A DNA stretch of 64,000 bases from G963676095 sp963676095 (GCA_963676095.1 OY781040.1:3968001-4032000), one strand, 5' to 3'; positions 26,454-35,717 are shown, numbered from the stretch's first letter. Notes: generated from the letters alone by a model not told the origin. Program-made: numbers and translations.

Positions 26454-27767
26454 ATGAGTGTCAAAGAAGCGATTCAACTTAAATGTAATTTTTGCAAAAC
26501 GCCATTGGTTCACCATGTGACCGACCTTGGGATGCAGCCTTTATGTGAGGAACGAATAAAACCGGGCCAAATCAACCAGATGGAACCTCATTTTCCCCTT
26601 AAAGTTTATGTGTGTGATAAATGTTTTCTTGTGCAGGTTCCGGAGAGTGTTGCGCCTGAGTATATTTACAGAGATTACGGGTATTATTCATCCTATTCTG
26701 ATTCGTGGCTCGAACATGCAAGGAAATATGTCGGCATGATCATTCCGAGGTTTAATATAGGTAAGGAAAGCCTTGTCGCAGAGATCGCTAGCAATGATGG
26801 TTATCTGCTTCAATATTTTGTCTCCAGAGGGATACCTGTTATTGGCATTGATCCGGCAACGGATTGTGCCCTGCATGCAGAGGTAGAAAAGGGAGTAAAA
26901 ACAGAGATCCTTTTTTTCGGGGCTAAAACGTCCCGGTACCTGGCTGGGACATACGGGAAAGCTGATTTAATTATCGGGAACAACGTTCTGGCTCATGTCC
27001 CGGATATCAATGACTTTGTAAAGGGAATGAAATTTTTTCTTAAGCCAGGAGGTGTTATAACGATGGAGTTTCCGCATCTTCAACGACTTATTGAAGGGAA
27101 TCAGTTTGATACAATTTATCACGAGCACTTTTCGTATTTTTCGTTTACAACGGTCCGGGAAATCTTCAGAAAATACGAACTTGAACTGTTTGATGTGGAA
27201 GAACTGGCAACGCATGGCGGTTCGCTGCGCATATATGCCTGCCACACGGGTGACGATACAAAACATGTGCATCTCCGAGTAGAAGAGTTGCTTGGGAGGG
27301 AATCAGCCCAGGGATACTTAGCCCTGGAATTCTACAAAAAGTTTGATGAGAAAGTAAAGGAAACCAAGCGCCGGTTGTTGGATTTTTTAATTAAAGCCAA
27401 AAGCGAGGGGAAGCAGATTGCCGGTTACGGGGCTCCGGGAAAAGGAAATACCTTGCTTAATTATTGTGGTGTCCGTACCGATTTTTTGGATTATACAGTC
27501 GACCGGAGCCCGCATAAGCAGGGAAATTATCTTCCGGGGACCCATATTCCTATTTTTCACCCGGACATGCTTAAGAAAACCAGACCGGATTACATTCTTA
27601 TCCTTCCCTGGAACCTGAAAGACGAGATAATCAGTCATCACAGCTATATTTATGAGTGGGGAGGCAAATTTGTTGTTCCTGTCCCCGAGGTGACTATCAT
27701 TGACGAAACAGGTTTTTATAGACAGTTCAGTAATCCTGGGCATATTAATGCCGGACAGGTAAACTGA
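26454..27767 (+). CDS. Zinc-finger SAM C-methyltransferase (sugar-type)
   Basis: Predicted S-adenosylmethionine-dependent C-methyltransferase of the family that adds a branch methyl to nucleotide-linked deoxysugars. Seen in 437 aa: an N-terminal zinc-binding domain (CNFC near 14-17 and CDKC near 58-61), a Rossmann methyltransferase domain with motif I VAEIASNDGYLL (about 105), the HEHFSYFS segment (about 225) and a C-terminal domain with IAGYGAPGKGNTLLNYCG. This three-part build is that of TylCIII/NovU-type enzymes. It is the first of a three-gene glycan cassette. The substrate sugar is unknown. Confidence 0.85.
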   Translation: MSVKEAIQLKCNFCKTPLVHHVTDLGMQPLCEERIKPGQINQMEPHFPLKVYVCDKCFLVQVPESVAPEYIYRDYGYYSSYSDSWLEHARKYVGMIIPRFNIGKESLVAEIASNDGYLLQYFVSRGIPVIGIDPATDCALHAEVEKGVKTEILFFGAKTSRYLAGTYGKADLIIGNNVLAHVPDINDFVKGMKFFLKPGGVITMEFPHLQRLIEGNQFDTIYHEHFSYFSFTTVREIFRKYELELFDVEELATHGGSLRIYACHTGDDTKHVHLRVEELLGRESAQGYLALEFYKKFDEKVKETKRRLLDFLIKAKSEGKQIAGYGAPGKGNTLLNYCGVRTDFLDYTVDRSPHKQGNYLPGTHIPIFHPDMLKKTRPDYILILPWNLKDEIISHHSYIYEWGGKFVVPVPEVTIIDETGFYRQFSNPGHINAGQVN

Positions 27768-27833
27768 CCTTGTTCGCACCGTAGAACTAATAAATTAATA
27801 TGCAGATATGTAGTGAATTAATAAATTTTTTAT

Positions 27834-28676
27834 ATGAAAGTAGTTCTTTTTTGTGGAGGGGAAGGAGTCCGGCTTCGGGATTATTCAGACCAGATTCCTA
27901 AACCGATTGTATCGGTTGGATACCGTCCGATACTTTGGAATATTATGAAGTATTATGCCAGTTTCGGGCATAAGGACTTTATTCTTTGTCTTGGCTATAA
28001 GGCTGACGTGATCAAAAATTATTTCATCAACTATGATGAAACGCTTTCTAACAATTTCGTTTTCAAAAATGGAGGAAAGAAAATCGAACTTCTGAATTCA
28101 GATATCGATGACTGGAAAATTACCTTTGTCGATACCGGCTTGACTTCAAACATAGGGGTTAGACTAATGATGGTCAGAAACTATCTGAAAGATGAAAAAG
28201 TGTTCCTGGCCAACTATAGCGACGGACTGACAGATATGCACCTGCCGGATATGATTAACTGGTTTATGAAGCAGGAAAATAAGACCGCCGCTTTTATGGC
28301 ATACCAGCCAACACAAAGTTTTCATATAGTGGAGAGGGAAGAAGGAGGAGTTGTCAAAAAGATAAGCCCGATTTCGGCATCCGGGCTTTTTATCAACACC
28401 GGATATTTTATCATGAGAAGCGACATTTTTGATTATATGCAATACGGCGATGAACTGGTTGAAAAGCCTTTTAACCGGTTAATCGGGGAAAACCGGCTCG
28501 TATCGTGGGAGCATAAAGGATTCTGGGCCAGCATGGATACTTTTAAGGACAAGAAGATGCTTGATGATATTTATGCTAAGGGAAATCCCCCGTGGGAAGT
28601 ATGGAATAAGACGGAAAAGCCCTCTCTTCATGTCCTCAGAAACAAAAAAATACACAACAATCATGTTAACATTTAA
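27834..28676 (+). CDS. RfbF-like sugar-1-phosphate nucleotidylyltransferase
   Basis: Probable glucose-1-phosphate cytidylyltransferase or close relative, making an NDP-sugar. 280 aa with the nucleotidyltransferase start VVLFCGGEGVRL (a variant of the usual LAGGxGTRL), PKPIVSVGYRPILWNIMKYYASFGHKDF and a product-site segment FINTGYFIMRSDIFDYM. The long match in the PILWxIMKYY region is that of the RfbF group, which favours CTP. The threonine usual after the glycine loop is replaced by Val. It follows the methyltransferase by 66 bases. Confidence 0.82.
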   Translation: MKVVLFCGGEGVRLRDYSDQIPKPIVSVGYRPILWNIMKYYASFGHKDFILCLGYKADVIKNYFINYDETLSNNFVFKNGGKKIELLNSDIDDWKITFVDTGLTSNIGVRLMMVRNYLKDEKVFLANYSDGLTDMHLPDMINWFMKQENKTAAFMAYQPTQSFHIVEREEGGVVKKISPISASGLFINTGYFIMRSDIFDYMQYGDELVEKPFNRLIGENRLVSWEHKGFWASMDTFKDKKMLDDIYAKGNPPWEVWNKTEKPSLHVLRNKKIHNNHVNI

Positions 28677-29304
28677 GCCGGGAACCGACCAGAAACTAAA
28701 TATTTTGTGTCTGGGTGCACATTGCGACGATATTGAAATAGGGGCGGGGGCAACATTGCTTAGACTGTTTAAAGAGTATAAAATAAATAAAGTGGTATGG
28801 GGTGTTTTTACTTCCGACGAGATCAGAAAAAGGGAAGCGGAAAGTAGTGCCGGTTGTTTCCTTTCTGGCATTACAGACAGAGAAATCATCATTCATAAGT
28901 TCAGGGACGGCTTTCTTCCCTATCAGGCATTTGAGGTTAAAGAGCATTTTGAGAGGTTAAAGCGGGTTTTTGAGCCTGATATTATATTTACCCATTACAG
29001 GAACGATTTTCATCAGGACCATCGGCTGATAAACGAGCTGACATGGAATACATGGCGTAATAACACGATCCTGGAATATGAGATCACTAAATATGACGGG
29101 GATCTGGGCAATCCCAACCTTTATATACCGGTCGATGAGGAGGACATTGACCTGAGAAATCAGTTTCTGAGAGAGAATTTTGTTTCACAGCAGGACAAGC
29201 ACTGGTTTGACGAGAATACGTTCAGGTCTCTTGCCCGCATAAGGGGAGTTGAATCGGCTACGCGATTTGCAGAAGCTTTCTATATGAGAAAGATGATATT
29301 ATGA
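28663..29304 (+). CDS. PIG-L/LmbE-family deacetylase
   Basis: Zinc-dependent de-N-acetylase-like enzyme of the PIG-L/LmbE family, 213 aa. The metal motif AHCDDIEIG (His20, Asp22/23) lies near the start and HYRNDFHQDHRLI follows, giving the usual His-Asp-Asp...His set. The ATG at 28663 overlaps the preceding gene by 14 bases; 28630 is an alternative. By context it probably removes an acetyl group from an aminosugar or glycolipid intermediate, but the substrate is unknown. A bidirectional terminator follows. Confidence 0.82.
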   Translation: MLTFKPGTDQKLNILCLGAHCDDIEIGAGATLLRLFKEYKINKVVWGVFTSDEIRKREAESSAGCFLSGITDREIIIHKFRDGFLPYQAFEVKEHFERLKRVFEPDIIFTHYRNDFHQDHRLINELTWNTWRNNTILEYEITKYDGDLGNPNLYIPVDEEDIDLRNQFLRENFVSQQDKHWFDENTFRSLARIRGVESATRFAEAFYMRKMIL

Positions 29305-29339
29305 AAAAGGGAATATCTCTTATTGAGATTATCCCTTTT
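29305..29339. terminator. Bidirectional terminator between convergent genes
   Basis: AAAAGGGA...ATCTC (29305-29319) pairs with GAGAT...TCCCTTTT (29325-29339) with a 2-base internal mismatch and a 5-base loop. Both strands have T-rich flanks, so it can end both the PIG-L transcript (plus) and the tsf transcript (minus). Confidence 0.8.
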
Positions 29340-29399
29340 ATATTTTAACTCCGGTAAAGAACAATGCAAAAAAGTTCCTTTTGTCCTTAATCCGGGATC

Positions 29400-30227
29400 T
29401 TATTCTGTAAGTGAATAACGGATAAATCCGGTTGCAGTAAGGCCTTTGTCGATCGAAGTGAGGTATTCCTTTATCGTTATTTTGTTATCTTTAACGAAAG
29501 TCTGGTTTAACAGGGTACTCTCCTTGAAAAATTTAACAAGCGCCCCTTGCGCGATTTTATCAAGCATAGCTTCAGGTTTTCCTTCCAGACGGAATTTTTC
29601 TTTGGCTATTTCCAGCTCTTTTTCAACAATATGCTGAGGAACGTCGTCTTTATCCACAGCGACAGGATTCATTGCAGCAACCTGCATGGCAACATCTTTG
29701 CCTGTATGTTCATCTGCAAGACTCATATTGAAGCCAACCACAGTGGCCAGCTTGTTCCCCGGGTGGATATAAGGTACCACATCCGCAGCTTCTATCTTTC
29801 CATAGAATGAAAGATCAAGTTTTTCGCCTATAACACCCGTTTGTTCCGTTACATGGTCTGCGATTGAACGACCGTCGATCGTCTGGGCCTTAAGGGCATC
29901 CAGATCGGCAGGACGTTTTTCAACGGCAAGATCCAGAAACTTCTGGGTCAAAGCAATAAATCCTTCATTTTTGGCAACAAAATCGGTCTCGCAGTTGAGA
30001 ACAACGATCGCGCCAAATGTATGGTCATCACTTACTTTTGCAAGCACAACGCCTTCTGTCGCATCACGGTCAGAACGTTTGCTGGCTACCAGTTTCCCTT
30101 TTTCCCGTATAATTTCAATGGCACGGTCAAAGTCGCCGTTTGCATCGGTCAGGGCTGCTTTACAGTCCATCATCCCGGCACCTGTTGCTTTGCGCAACTT
30201 CATTACATCTGCAGCACTAATTGCCAT
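29400..30227 (-). CDS. tsf: Elongation factor Ts
   Basis: Guanine-nucleotide exchange factor for EF-Tu. 275 aa with the N-terminal UBA-like domain (VMKLRKATGAGMMDCKAAL) and the two core subdomains (VVLNCETDFVAKNEGF, VAMQVAAMNP). It lies after rpsB with a 30-base gap, the usual rpsB-tsf pair. Confidence 0.97.
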   Translation of the reverse strand: MAISAADVMKLRKATGAGMMDCKAALTDANGDFDRAIEIIREKGKLVASKRSDRDATEGVVLAKVSDDHTFGAIVVLNCETDFVAKNEGFIALTQKFLDLAVEKRPADLDALKAQTIDGRSIADHVTEQTGVIGEKLDLSFYGKIEAADVVPYIHPGNKLATVVGFNMSLADEHTGKDVAMQVAAMNPVAVDKDDVPQHIVEKELEIAKEKFRLEGKPEAMLDKIAQGALVKFFKESTLLNQTFVKDNKITIKEYLTSIDKGLTATGFIRYSLTE

Positions 30228-30257
30228 AATCGTGTTTTTTTATATTAAAATGAGCAA

Positions 30258-31112
30258 TTATTCTTCTGAATCGTCTTCTTCAACGTCTTCAACTTCGTCT
30301 TCGTCGTCGGTAGCATCTTCAGCTTCTTCTTCAACTTCTTCAAATTTTGCAGCTGATTTTTTGGAATCACCTTTTTTGACTTTTTTGGCAGATGTTTCTT
30401 CAGCGCCTTCTTTTTCACGTTCAACTTTACGTTCAGATAATCCCTCGGCAATGGCTTCGCACATGATACGTACGATCAGGCGGATTGACTGCGAGGCATC
30501 GTCATTGGCTGGAATGACGAAGTCGATTCCTTCAGGATCGGAATTCGTATCTACCATAGCGAACACCGGAATACCCAGACGCTGAGCTTCGCGTACGGCG
30601 ATCCTTTCTTTCAGTACGTCAACAACAAACAACGCAGCCGGAAGACGGGTAAGGTCGGCGATACTGCCCAGAATTTTTTCCAGTTTGGCCCGTTGACGGG
30701 TAATTTGCAACTTTTCGCGTTTTGACAGGTTATCCCAACTGCTGTCTTTCATCATCTTATCGATGGAGATCATCTTTTTTACCGCTTTGCGGATTGTCGG
30801 GAAGTTCGTCAGCATACCTCCAGGCCAGCGTTCTACAACGTAAGGCATGTTTACATTGCCAACTGCATCTGCAACAAGTTCTTTGGCTTGTTTTTTTGTT
30901 GCTACAAATAAAATTTTGCGACCCGATTTGGCAATCTGTTTAATGGCAGCTGCTGCTTCTTCAATTTTTACGGCTGTTTTCTGCAAGTCGAGAATATGGA
31001 TCCCGTTTTTCTCCATAAAGATATACGGGGCCATATTAGGGTTCCATTTTCTTTTCAGGTGACCGAAATGTACACCTGCATCCAATAATTCCTGAAAATT
31101 TGTTCTTGGCAT
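30258..31112 (-). CDS. rpsB: 30S ribosomal protein S2 with acidic tail
   Basis: Ribosomal protein uS2, 284 aa, about 40 residues longer than the E. coli protein. The core is normal (LLDAGVHFGHLKRKWNPNM, WPGGMLTNFPTIRK, VVDVLKERIAVREAQRLGIPV). The C-terminal ~55 residues are a lysine/glutamate run ending in a strongly acidic stretch (EEVEEEAEDATDDEDEVEDV), as in several Bacteroidota. It follows rpsI after a 105-base spacer that contains a structured leader. Confidence 0.97.
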   Translation of the reverse strand: MPRTNFQELLDAGVHFGHLKRKWNPNMAPYIFMEKNGIHILDLQKTAVKIEEAAAAIKQIAKSGRKILFVATKKQAKELVADAVGNVNMPYVVERWPGGMLTNFPTIRKAVKKMISIDKMMKDSSWDNLSKREKLQITRQRAKLEKILGSIADLTRLPAALFVVDVLKERIAVREAQRLGIPVFAMVDTNSDPEGIDFVIPANDDASQSIRLIVRIMCEAIAEGLSERKVEREKEGAEETSAKKVKKGDSKKSAAKFEEVEEEAEDATDDEDEVEDVEEDDSEE

Positions 31113-31150
31113 CTTTTTACTTTTTTTAATAAATTGTCGAAAAGCAACCC

Positions 31151-31182
31151 TTGGGTAGTCCCTGGTCTCCCGGGAGTCCCAA
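31151..31182 (-). promoter_or_regulatory. Structured 5' leader of rpsB
   Basis: On the minus strand TTGGG (31182-31178) and CCCAA (31155-31151) enclose further pairing of TCCC/GGGA and GG/CC segments, a long imperfect stem about 40 nt upstream of the rpsB ATG. It could be an S2-binding autoregulatory site or simply an inter-cistronic stem; no known family was recognised. Confidence 0.45.
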
Positions 31183-31217
31183 TGATTTCAGATCCACAGT
31201 TATTTTTAAATAGTTTA

Positions 31218-31604
31218 TTATCGTTTTGAGAACTGGAACCGTTTGCGTGCTTTTGGACGTCCCGGTTTTTTACGTTCCACTTCACGTGGGTCACGGGTCA
31301 TAAAGCCTGCGTGTTTCAATTCTGTTTTTGATTCGGGATTAATCTCGACCATAGCCCTGGAAATTGCTAAGCGTAATGCTTCGGCCTGGCCTTTAATTCC
31401 TCCGCCGTCGAGGTTTACTTTGATGTCGTACTGATCGGTTACCCCAAGTAAATTCAGTGGCTGCATAACAATAAACTGTAGCGTACCATTCGGGAAGTAT
31501 TCTTTCAGTTCCCTTTTGTTAATGGTAATATTTCCTTTGCCCTCACTGACAATAATACGAGCGACGGCACTTTTTCTACGTCCTAAGGTATTAACTACTT
31601 CCAT
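31218..31604 (-). CDS. rpsI: 30S ribosomal protein S9
   Basis: Ribosomal protein uS9, 128 aa, starting EVVNTLGRRKSAVARI and ending in the conserved KAPGR-like tail KKPGRPKARKRFQFSKR. It starts two bases after the rplM stop, the standard rplM-rpsI pair. Confidence 0.98.
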   Translation of the reverse strand: MEVVNTLGRRKSAVARIIVSEGKGNITINKRELKEYFPNGTLQFIVMQPLNLLGVTDQYDIKVNLDGGGIKGQAEALRLAISRAMVEINPESKTELKHAGFMTRDPREVERKKPGRPKARKRFQFSKR

Positions 31605-31606
31605 TG

Positions 31607-32065
31607 TTACAATTTAATTGTATTTAAATCTATTACTTTCGGGTTCTGAGCTTCCTGTTTGTGCTCCGGACCAACATAAACTTTTAAATTACCGAAGATT
31701 TTGTTGCCCAAACGGTTCTTGGGTAACATCCCTTTAACTGACTTTTCGATCAGTCTTTCAGGATATTTTCTCATCATCTCTGCCGGGGTCTGGCTGCGTT
31801 GTCCGCCAGGATAACCGGTATAGCTCAAATAAATCCGGTCATTCATTTTGTTTCCTGTTAACCGGACTTTCTCAGCGTTTATAACAATAACATTATCCCC
31901 ACAATCAACATGCGGAGTGAAATCGGGTTTGTGTTTTCCCCGCAGCATTTTAGCTACCAGACTTGCCAAACGGCCAAGAGGCATATTTGCTGCATCTACA
32001 AGAACCCATTCCTTATTTACCGTAGCCTTGTTGGCCGATACGGTTTTGTAAGATAAAGTATCCAC
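31607..32065 (-). CDS. rplM: 50S ribosomal protein L13
   Basis: Ribosomal protein uL13, 152 aa, with the conserved VDAANMPLGRLASLVAKMLRGKHKPDFTPHVDCGDNV core and YPGGQRSQT. First gene of rplM-rpsI-rpsB-tsf. A near-consensus promoter lies 160 bases upstream. Confidence 0.98.
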   Translation of the reverse strand: MDTLSYKTVSANKATVNKEWVLVDAANMPLGRLASLVAKMLRGKHKPDFTPHVDCGDNVIVINAEKVRLTGNKMNDRIYLSYTGYPGGQRSQTPAEMMRKYPERLIEKSVKGMLPKNRLGNKIFGNLKVYVGPEHKQEAQNPKVIDLNTIKL

Positions 32066-32382
32066 TTGCTCAATTTTTTAATTAAACACTAAAAGTTGCA
32101 AAAAGACTTGCATCTCAATTTTTCTGAAGGCTTCCGGTTGTTAAACATCGGGTTTGTCAGCAACTTTCTTCCCTCTGAAATACAATATTCCTAAGAACTG
32201 CAAGTACGGACAATAATCGGGACTGCAAAAGTATTTCTTTTTTTTGAAAAAGCAAGCATTTATATCACAGTAACAGAAAATTAACAGTTAAAATAACTCT
32301 TTGGAAAAGTGTATGTCTTTGATTTATCCCCAATTTTCACCTTGGTTATTGATAGGATTTGAAAAAGTGTTAATCCAGAAAA
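32066..32382. other. Long leader and promoter region of rplM
   Basis: No gene in 317 bases. It holds the rplM promoter (32226-32255) and about 154 nt of untranslated leader from the predicted start near 32219. The leader is long for a ribosomal operon, and an L13 autoregulatory element is possible. The rest, 32256-32382, is the tail after the histidine-kinase gene and shows no clear terminator. Confidence 0.5.
32226..32255 (-). promoter_or_regulatory. Near-consensus promoter of the rplM operon
   Basis: On the minus strand TTG (32255-32253), 19 nt spacer, then TACTTTTG (32233-32226). This matches the Bacteroidota -33/-7 consensus (TTG, 19-21 nt, TAnnTTTG) and is the best promoter in the window. 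Confidence 0.82.
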
Positions 32383-33540
32383 TTATACAGTGGGAAGAAT
32401 GATGCGAAAGGTCGATCCTTTTCCAGGTTCTGATTGTTTCAGGAAGATTTTTCCCCGGTGATAATTCTCTATGATCCGCTTGGCGAGAGAAAGTCCGAGG
32501 CCCCATCCTCTTTTTTTTGTGGTAAAACCTGGCCGGAATATGGTTCTGAACTGAGATTTCGGTATTCCTCTGCCTGTATCTGCAATATCCAGCAGCAACA
32601 ACTCATCGGTTCTTGTGAGCCTTAGAGTGATGGTGCCCTGCCCGTCAATGGCGTCCACTGCATTTTTGCATAAATTTTCAATCACCCATTCCAGCAGGGT
32701 CGGGTTGTGTGGCACCATATATTGTTTGTCCTGTTCTATTTCTGTAGTGAACATGATTTTTGGAGAGGTCCTTTTTTTTAGATAGGCTACCGTCTGGAGC
32801 ACTACAGTTTTCAAGTCGCCCATAGAGAGTTCAGGTATAGATCCGATCTTTGAAAAACGCTCCACAATTTTATTTAAATGGATAATGTCCTTGTCCAGTT
32901 CGGTTAAAAGCGCGGGGTCTATATTTTCTGTTTTGAGCAGTTCCGACCAGGCCATTAGCGATGATACCGGGGTCCCCAACTGATGGGCCGTTTCTTTTGA
33001 CATACCTGCCCAAACCCTGTTTTGCTCAGCTTTTTGCGATGAATTATAAGTCAGGTACGAGATGAAAACGAACAGGGCAATGATGGCAATCTGGATGACC
33101 GGAAAATATTTCAGTTTTTGAAGAATATCTGAATCCCTGTAATACAGGTACTGGGTCTCATGAGGAGAAACATGGATCTCTATGGGCAAATGCTCCTTTA
33201 CCATTTTTCGTAACTGACGACGAAGCACTTCATCTTTTTTCTGTTCAGGATACTCTATGTTCCCGGAGGTAATTATCCGCTTTGCACTGTCCGTTAGGAT
33301 GACTGGAATATTGGTGTTACTTTCAATAATATCCAGCAGGAACGACATAAATTCAGCCGAGTCTCCTTCAGAGTAGGTCAATAAACGGGTTGCTTCAGCC
33401 CAGAGTGCAATACTTTTCCTTTCTTTTTCCGACATCTTTTGGGCTAACCAGCTGATATATAAAAAGGAGGCTACTCCAATCATTAGTGCGGAGAGAAAAA
33501 GAAAGGTTTTCATGTACCGTTTTTTTAAATAGAGCTCCAC
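32383..33540 (-). CDS. Orphan sensor histidine kinase
   Basis: Inner-membrane histidine kinase, 385 aa, with two membrane helices (about 11-33 and 147-164) that flank a ~115-residue periplasmic domain of unknown ligand. The cytoplasmic kinase has His186 in ETAHQLGTPVSSL, the N-box ENLCKNAVDAIDG, and the ATP-lid motifs DTGRGIP and GWGLGLSLAKRI. The H-box HQLGTP is the form common in Bacteroidota. No response regulator is adjacent. It lies between rplM and dxs, on the same strand. Confidence 0.9.
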   Translation of the reverse strand: MELYLKKRYMKTFLFLSALMIGVASFLYISWLAQKMSEKERKSIALWAEATRLLTYSEGDSAEFMSFLLDIIESNTNIPVILTDSAKRIITSGNIEYPEQKKDEVLRRQLRKMVKEHLPIEIHVSPHETQYLYYRDSDILQKLKYFPVIQIAIIALFVFISYLTYNSSQKAEQNRVWAGMSKETAHQLGTPVSSLMAWSELLKTENIDPALLTELDKDIIHLNKIVERFSKIGSIPELSMGDLKTVVLQTVAYLKKRTSPKIMFTTEIEQDKQYMVPHNPTLLEWVIENLCKNAVDAIDGQGTITLRLTRTDELLLLDIADTGRGIPKSQFRTIFRPGFTTKKRGWGLGLSLAKRIIENYHRGKIFLKQSEPGKGSTFRIILPTV

Positions 33541-33684
33541 TGTTAGAAGGTTATATGGTTCTGTAATTAAGTGTTCCAGGCGAATGGTCCTCTTTATATC
33601 TAACCTGCAGACATCAGATCACCTTGTTCCTTCTCTTTTTGAAATTCAGTTTCCAATCAGCTAGCCGTTCACCCATTCAGCCAC

Positions 33685-35589
33685 CTAGTCATTCATTATT
33701 TTTATTGCTGCTTCGGTTATCCCTTTCTGGTCATAGCCACAGTCTCTCATAAGTTCTTCCTGGGTACCCTGTTCTACGAACATGTCGGGAACACCCAACC
33801 TGAAAATTTTAGCATGATATCCATGGTCGGCCATGAATTCCAGCACTGCAGACCCAAATCCTCCGGCAATCACGCCATCTTCAACTGTAATAATTTTACT
33901 GAACTTGTTGAATACCGACTGAAGGAGTTCTTCGTCAAGTGGTTTTACGAAACGCATGTCATAATGGGCAACAGAATATCCCTCTTTTTGAAGGGCCTTG
34001 ACCGCCCTTGCGACATGAATACCGGCCGTGCCAATGGAGAGGATTGCCACATCGTTACCTTCTGTAAGGAGCCTTCCTTTGCCAACAGGTATCGCCTGAA
34101 ATGGCTGGTGCCAGTCGATCTTGTACCCACAGCCTCTTGGGTAGCGGATGGAAAATGGTCCCATGTTTTCCTGTTGAGCTGTGAACATCAGGTTTCGCAG
34201 CTCTATTTCATCCATCGGGGCAGAAACAGTCATGTTGGGAATATTGCGCAGATAAGCCAGATCAAAAACTCCGTGGTGTGTGGCCCCGTCGGCGCCTACC
34301 AGTCCGGCCCTGTCAAGACAGAAAACCACATTTAGTTTCTGAAGGGCTACATCGTGAATAATCTGGTCATAGGAGCGTTGCATAAACGATGAATAGATGT
34401 TGCAAAAGGGTACCAGACCTCGTATTGCCATCCCCGCAGAGAAGGTGACTGCATGTTGCTCGGCTATGCCCACATCGAACGTGCGTTTAGGCATTTTTTC
34501 CATCATGATGTTCATTGAGCAACCCGTAGGCATGGCCGGTGTAACACCAACTATTTTTTCATTCATCCCGGCCAGTTCCAGCAATGTATTTCCGAAAACA
34601 TTCTGAAATTTCATCGGCTTGTTTACAGCACACTCACAATCGAGTAACTTGCCTGTTATTTTATCGAATTTACCGGGAGAATGGAATTCTGTCTGGTTTA
34701 GCTCCGCCTGCTTAAAACCTTTCCCCTTTTTAGTAAGGATATGAAGTATTTTTGGTCCCGGAATATTACGAAGATCTCGCAATATTTTTACGAGGTTTTT
34801 TACATCATGTCCGTCGACGGGACCAAAATAACGGATCCCAAGGCTTTCGAACAAATTCGATTCTTTCAGCAGGGCCGATTTGATAGCCCCTTCTGTTTTT
34901 TGAACCAGCCGGCGGGCCTTTGGACCAAACCCGTTTAGTTTGCCCAGGCCGTCCCAGACTTCCTGTTTCAACCTGTTGTATGGCTTCGATTTTGAAATGT
35001 TGATCAGATAATTGCTGATCCCGCTTGAAATCGGATCTATGGCCATGTTATTGTCATTCAGTATGATCAATACATCAGGGTTGTTTACTTCAGCGTTGTT
35101 CAATCCTTCAAAGGCAAGGCCCCCTGTCATCGAGCCATCCCCGATTACGGCCACGATTTTTTTATTTATCTCTTTGTTAAGGGAAGCTGCCATGGCCATA
35201 CCCAGTGCTGCCGAGATGGAGGTGCTGGCATGGCCTACCCCGAAAGAGTCATAAATACTCTCGTCAGGTTTTGGGTAACCGCTTATCCCTTTGTATTTTC
35301 TGTTGGTATGGAACAGTTCCCTGCGACCTGTTAGTATTTTATGTCCGTAAGCCTGGTGCCCTACGTCCCATATGAGCAGGTCATAAGGTGTCTGGTAAAC
35401 GTAATGAAGGGCTACAGTCAGTTCGACAACACCCAGGCTTGCCCCAAAATGTCCCGGGTTACTGGATACTTCGTCAATAATAAACTGCCTTAGTTCCCGA
35501 CAAACAACCGGCAATTCTTCGATGCTTAACTTTCTGAGATCGGACGGATCATTGATATTTTTCAACAAGCTTCCCTTGTTTTCTTCCAT
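33685..35589 (-). CDS. dxs: 1-deoxy-D-xylulose-5-phosphate synthase
   Basis: Makes DXP from pyruvate and glyceraldehyde-3-phosphate, the first step of the MEP isoprenoid pathway. 634 aa with the transketolase-like thiamine-diphosphate motif GDGSMTGGLAFEGLNNA, the FGVGHASTSISAALGMA active-site segment, DRAGLVGADGATHHG in the pyrimidine domain and the C-terminal transketolase domain. A TATCTTTG box 20 bases upstream of the ATG gives it its own promoter. Confidence 0.97.
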   Translation of the reverse strand: MEENKGSLLKNINDPSDLRKLSIEELPVVCRELRQFIIDEVSSNPGHFGASLGVVELTVALHYVYQTPYDLLIWDVGHQAYGHKILTGRRELFHTNRKYKGISGYPKPDESIYDSFGVGHASTSISAALGMAMAASLNKEINKKIVAVIGDGSMTGGLAFEGLNNAEVNNPDVLIILNDNNMAIDPISSGISNYLINISKSKPYNRLKQEVWDGLGKLNGFGPKARRLVQKTEGAIKSALLKESNLFESLGIRYFGPVDGHDVKNLVKILRDLRNIPGPKILHILTKKGKGFKQAELNQTEFHSPGKFDKITGKLLDCECAVNKPMKFQNVFGNTLLELAGMNEKIVGVTPAMPTGCSMNIMMEKMPKRTFDVGIAEQHAVTFSAGMAIRGLVPFCNIYSSFMQRSYDQIIHDVALQKLNVVFCLDRAGLVGADGATHHGVFDLAYLRNIPNMTVSAPMDEIELRNLMFTAQQENMGPFSIRYPRGCGYKIDWHQPFQAIPVGKGRLLTEGNDVAILSIGTAGIHVARAVKALQKEGYSVAHYDMRFVKPLDEELLQSVFNKFSKIITVEDGVIAGGFGSAVLEFMADHGYHAKIFRLGVPDMFVEQGTQEELMRDCGYDQKGITEAAIKIMND

Positions 35590-35608
35590 GTGATGAAAAA
35601 TTATTTCT

Positions 35609-35616
35609 CAAAGATA
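35609..35616 (-). promoter_or_regulatory. -7 box for dxs
   Basis: Minus strand TATCTTTG, matching TAnnTTTG; predicted leader about 13-16 nt. No TTG at -33. Confidence 0.5.
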
Positions 35617-35717
35617 ACAATTTATGGGTTGATGGTTGGACCGTTAAATTGCATGATGCTTGAATCGTTAGTCTTTTTTATTTTCCTGTAGTTTGATTTA
35701 CAGATTGTTGATGCGTT

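Noticed and set aside
28561..28662. Upstream extension of the PIG-L frame
   Set aside because: Lies inside the nucleotidyltransferase gene and has no family similarity.
29971..30585. 204-aa plus-strand frame over tsf/rpsB
   Set aside because: Antisense of the acidic S2 tail gives a serine-rich artefact; spans two real genes.
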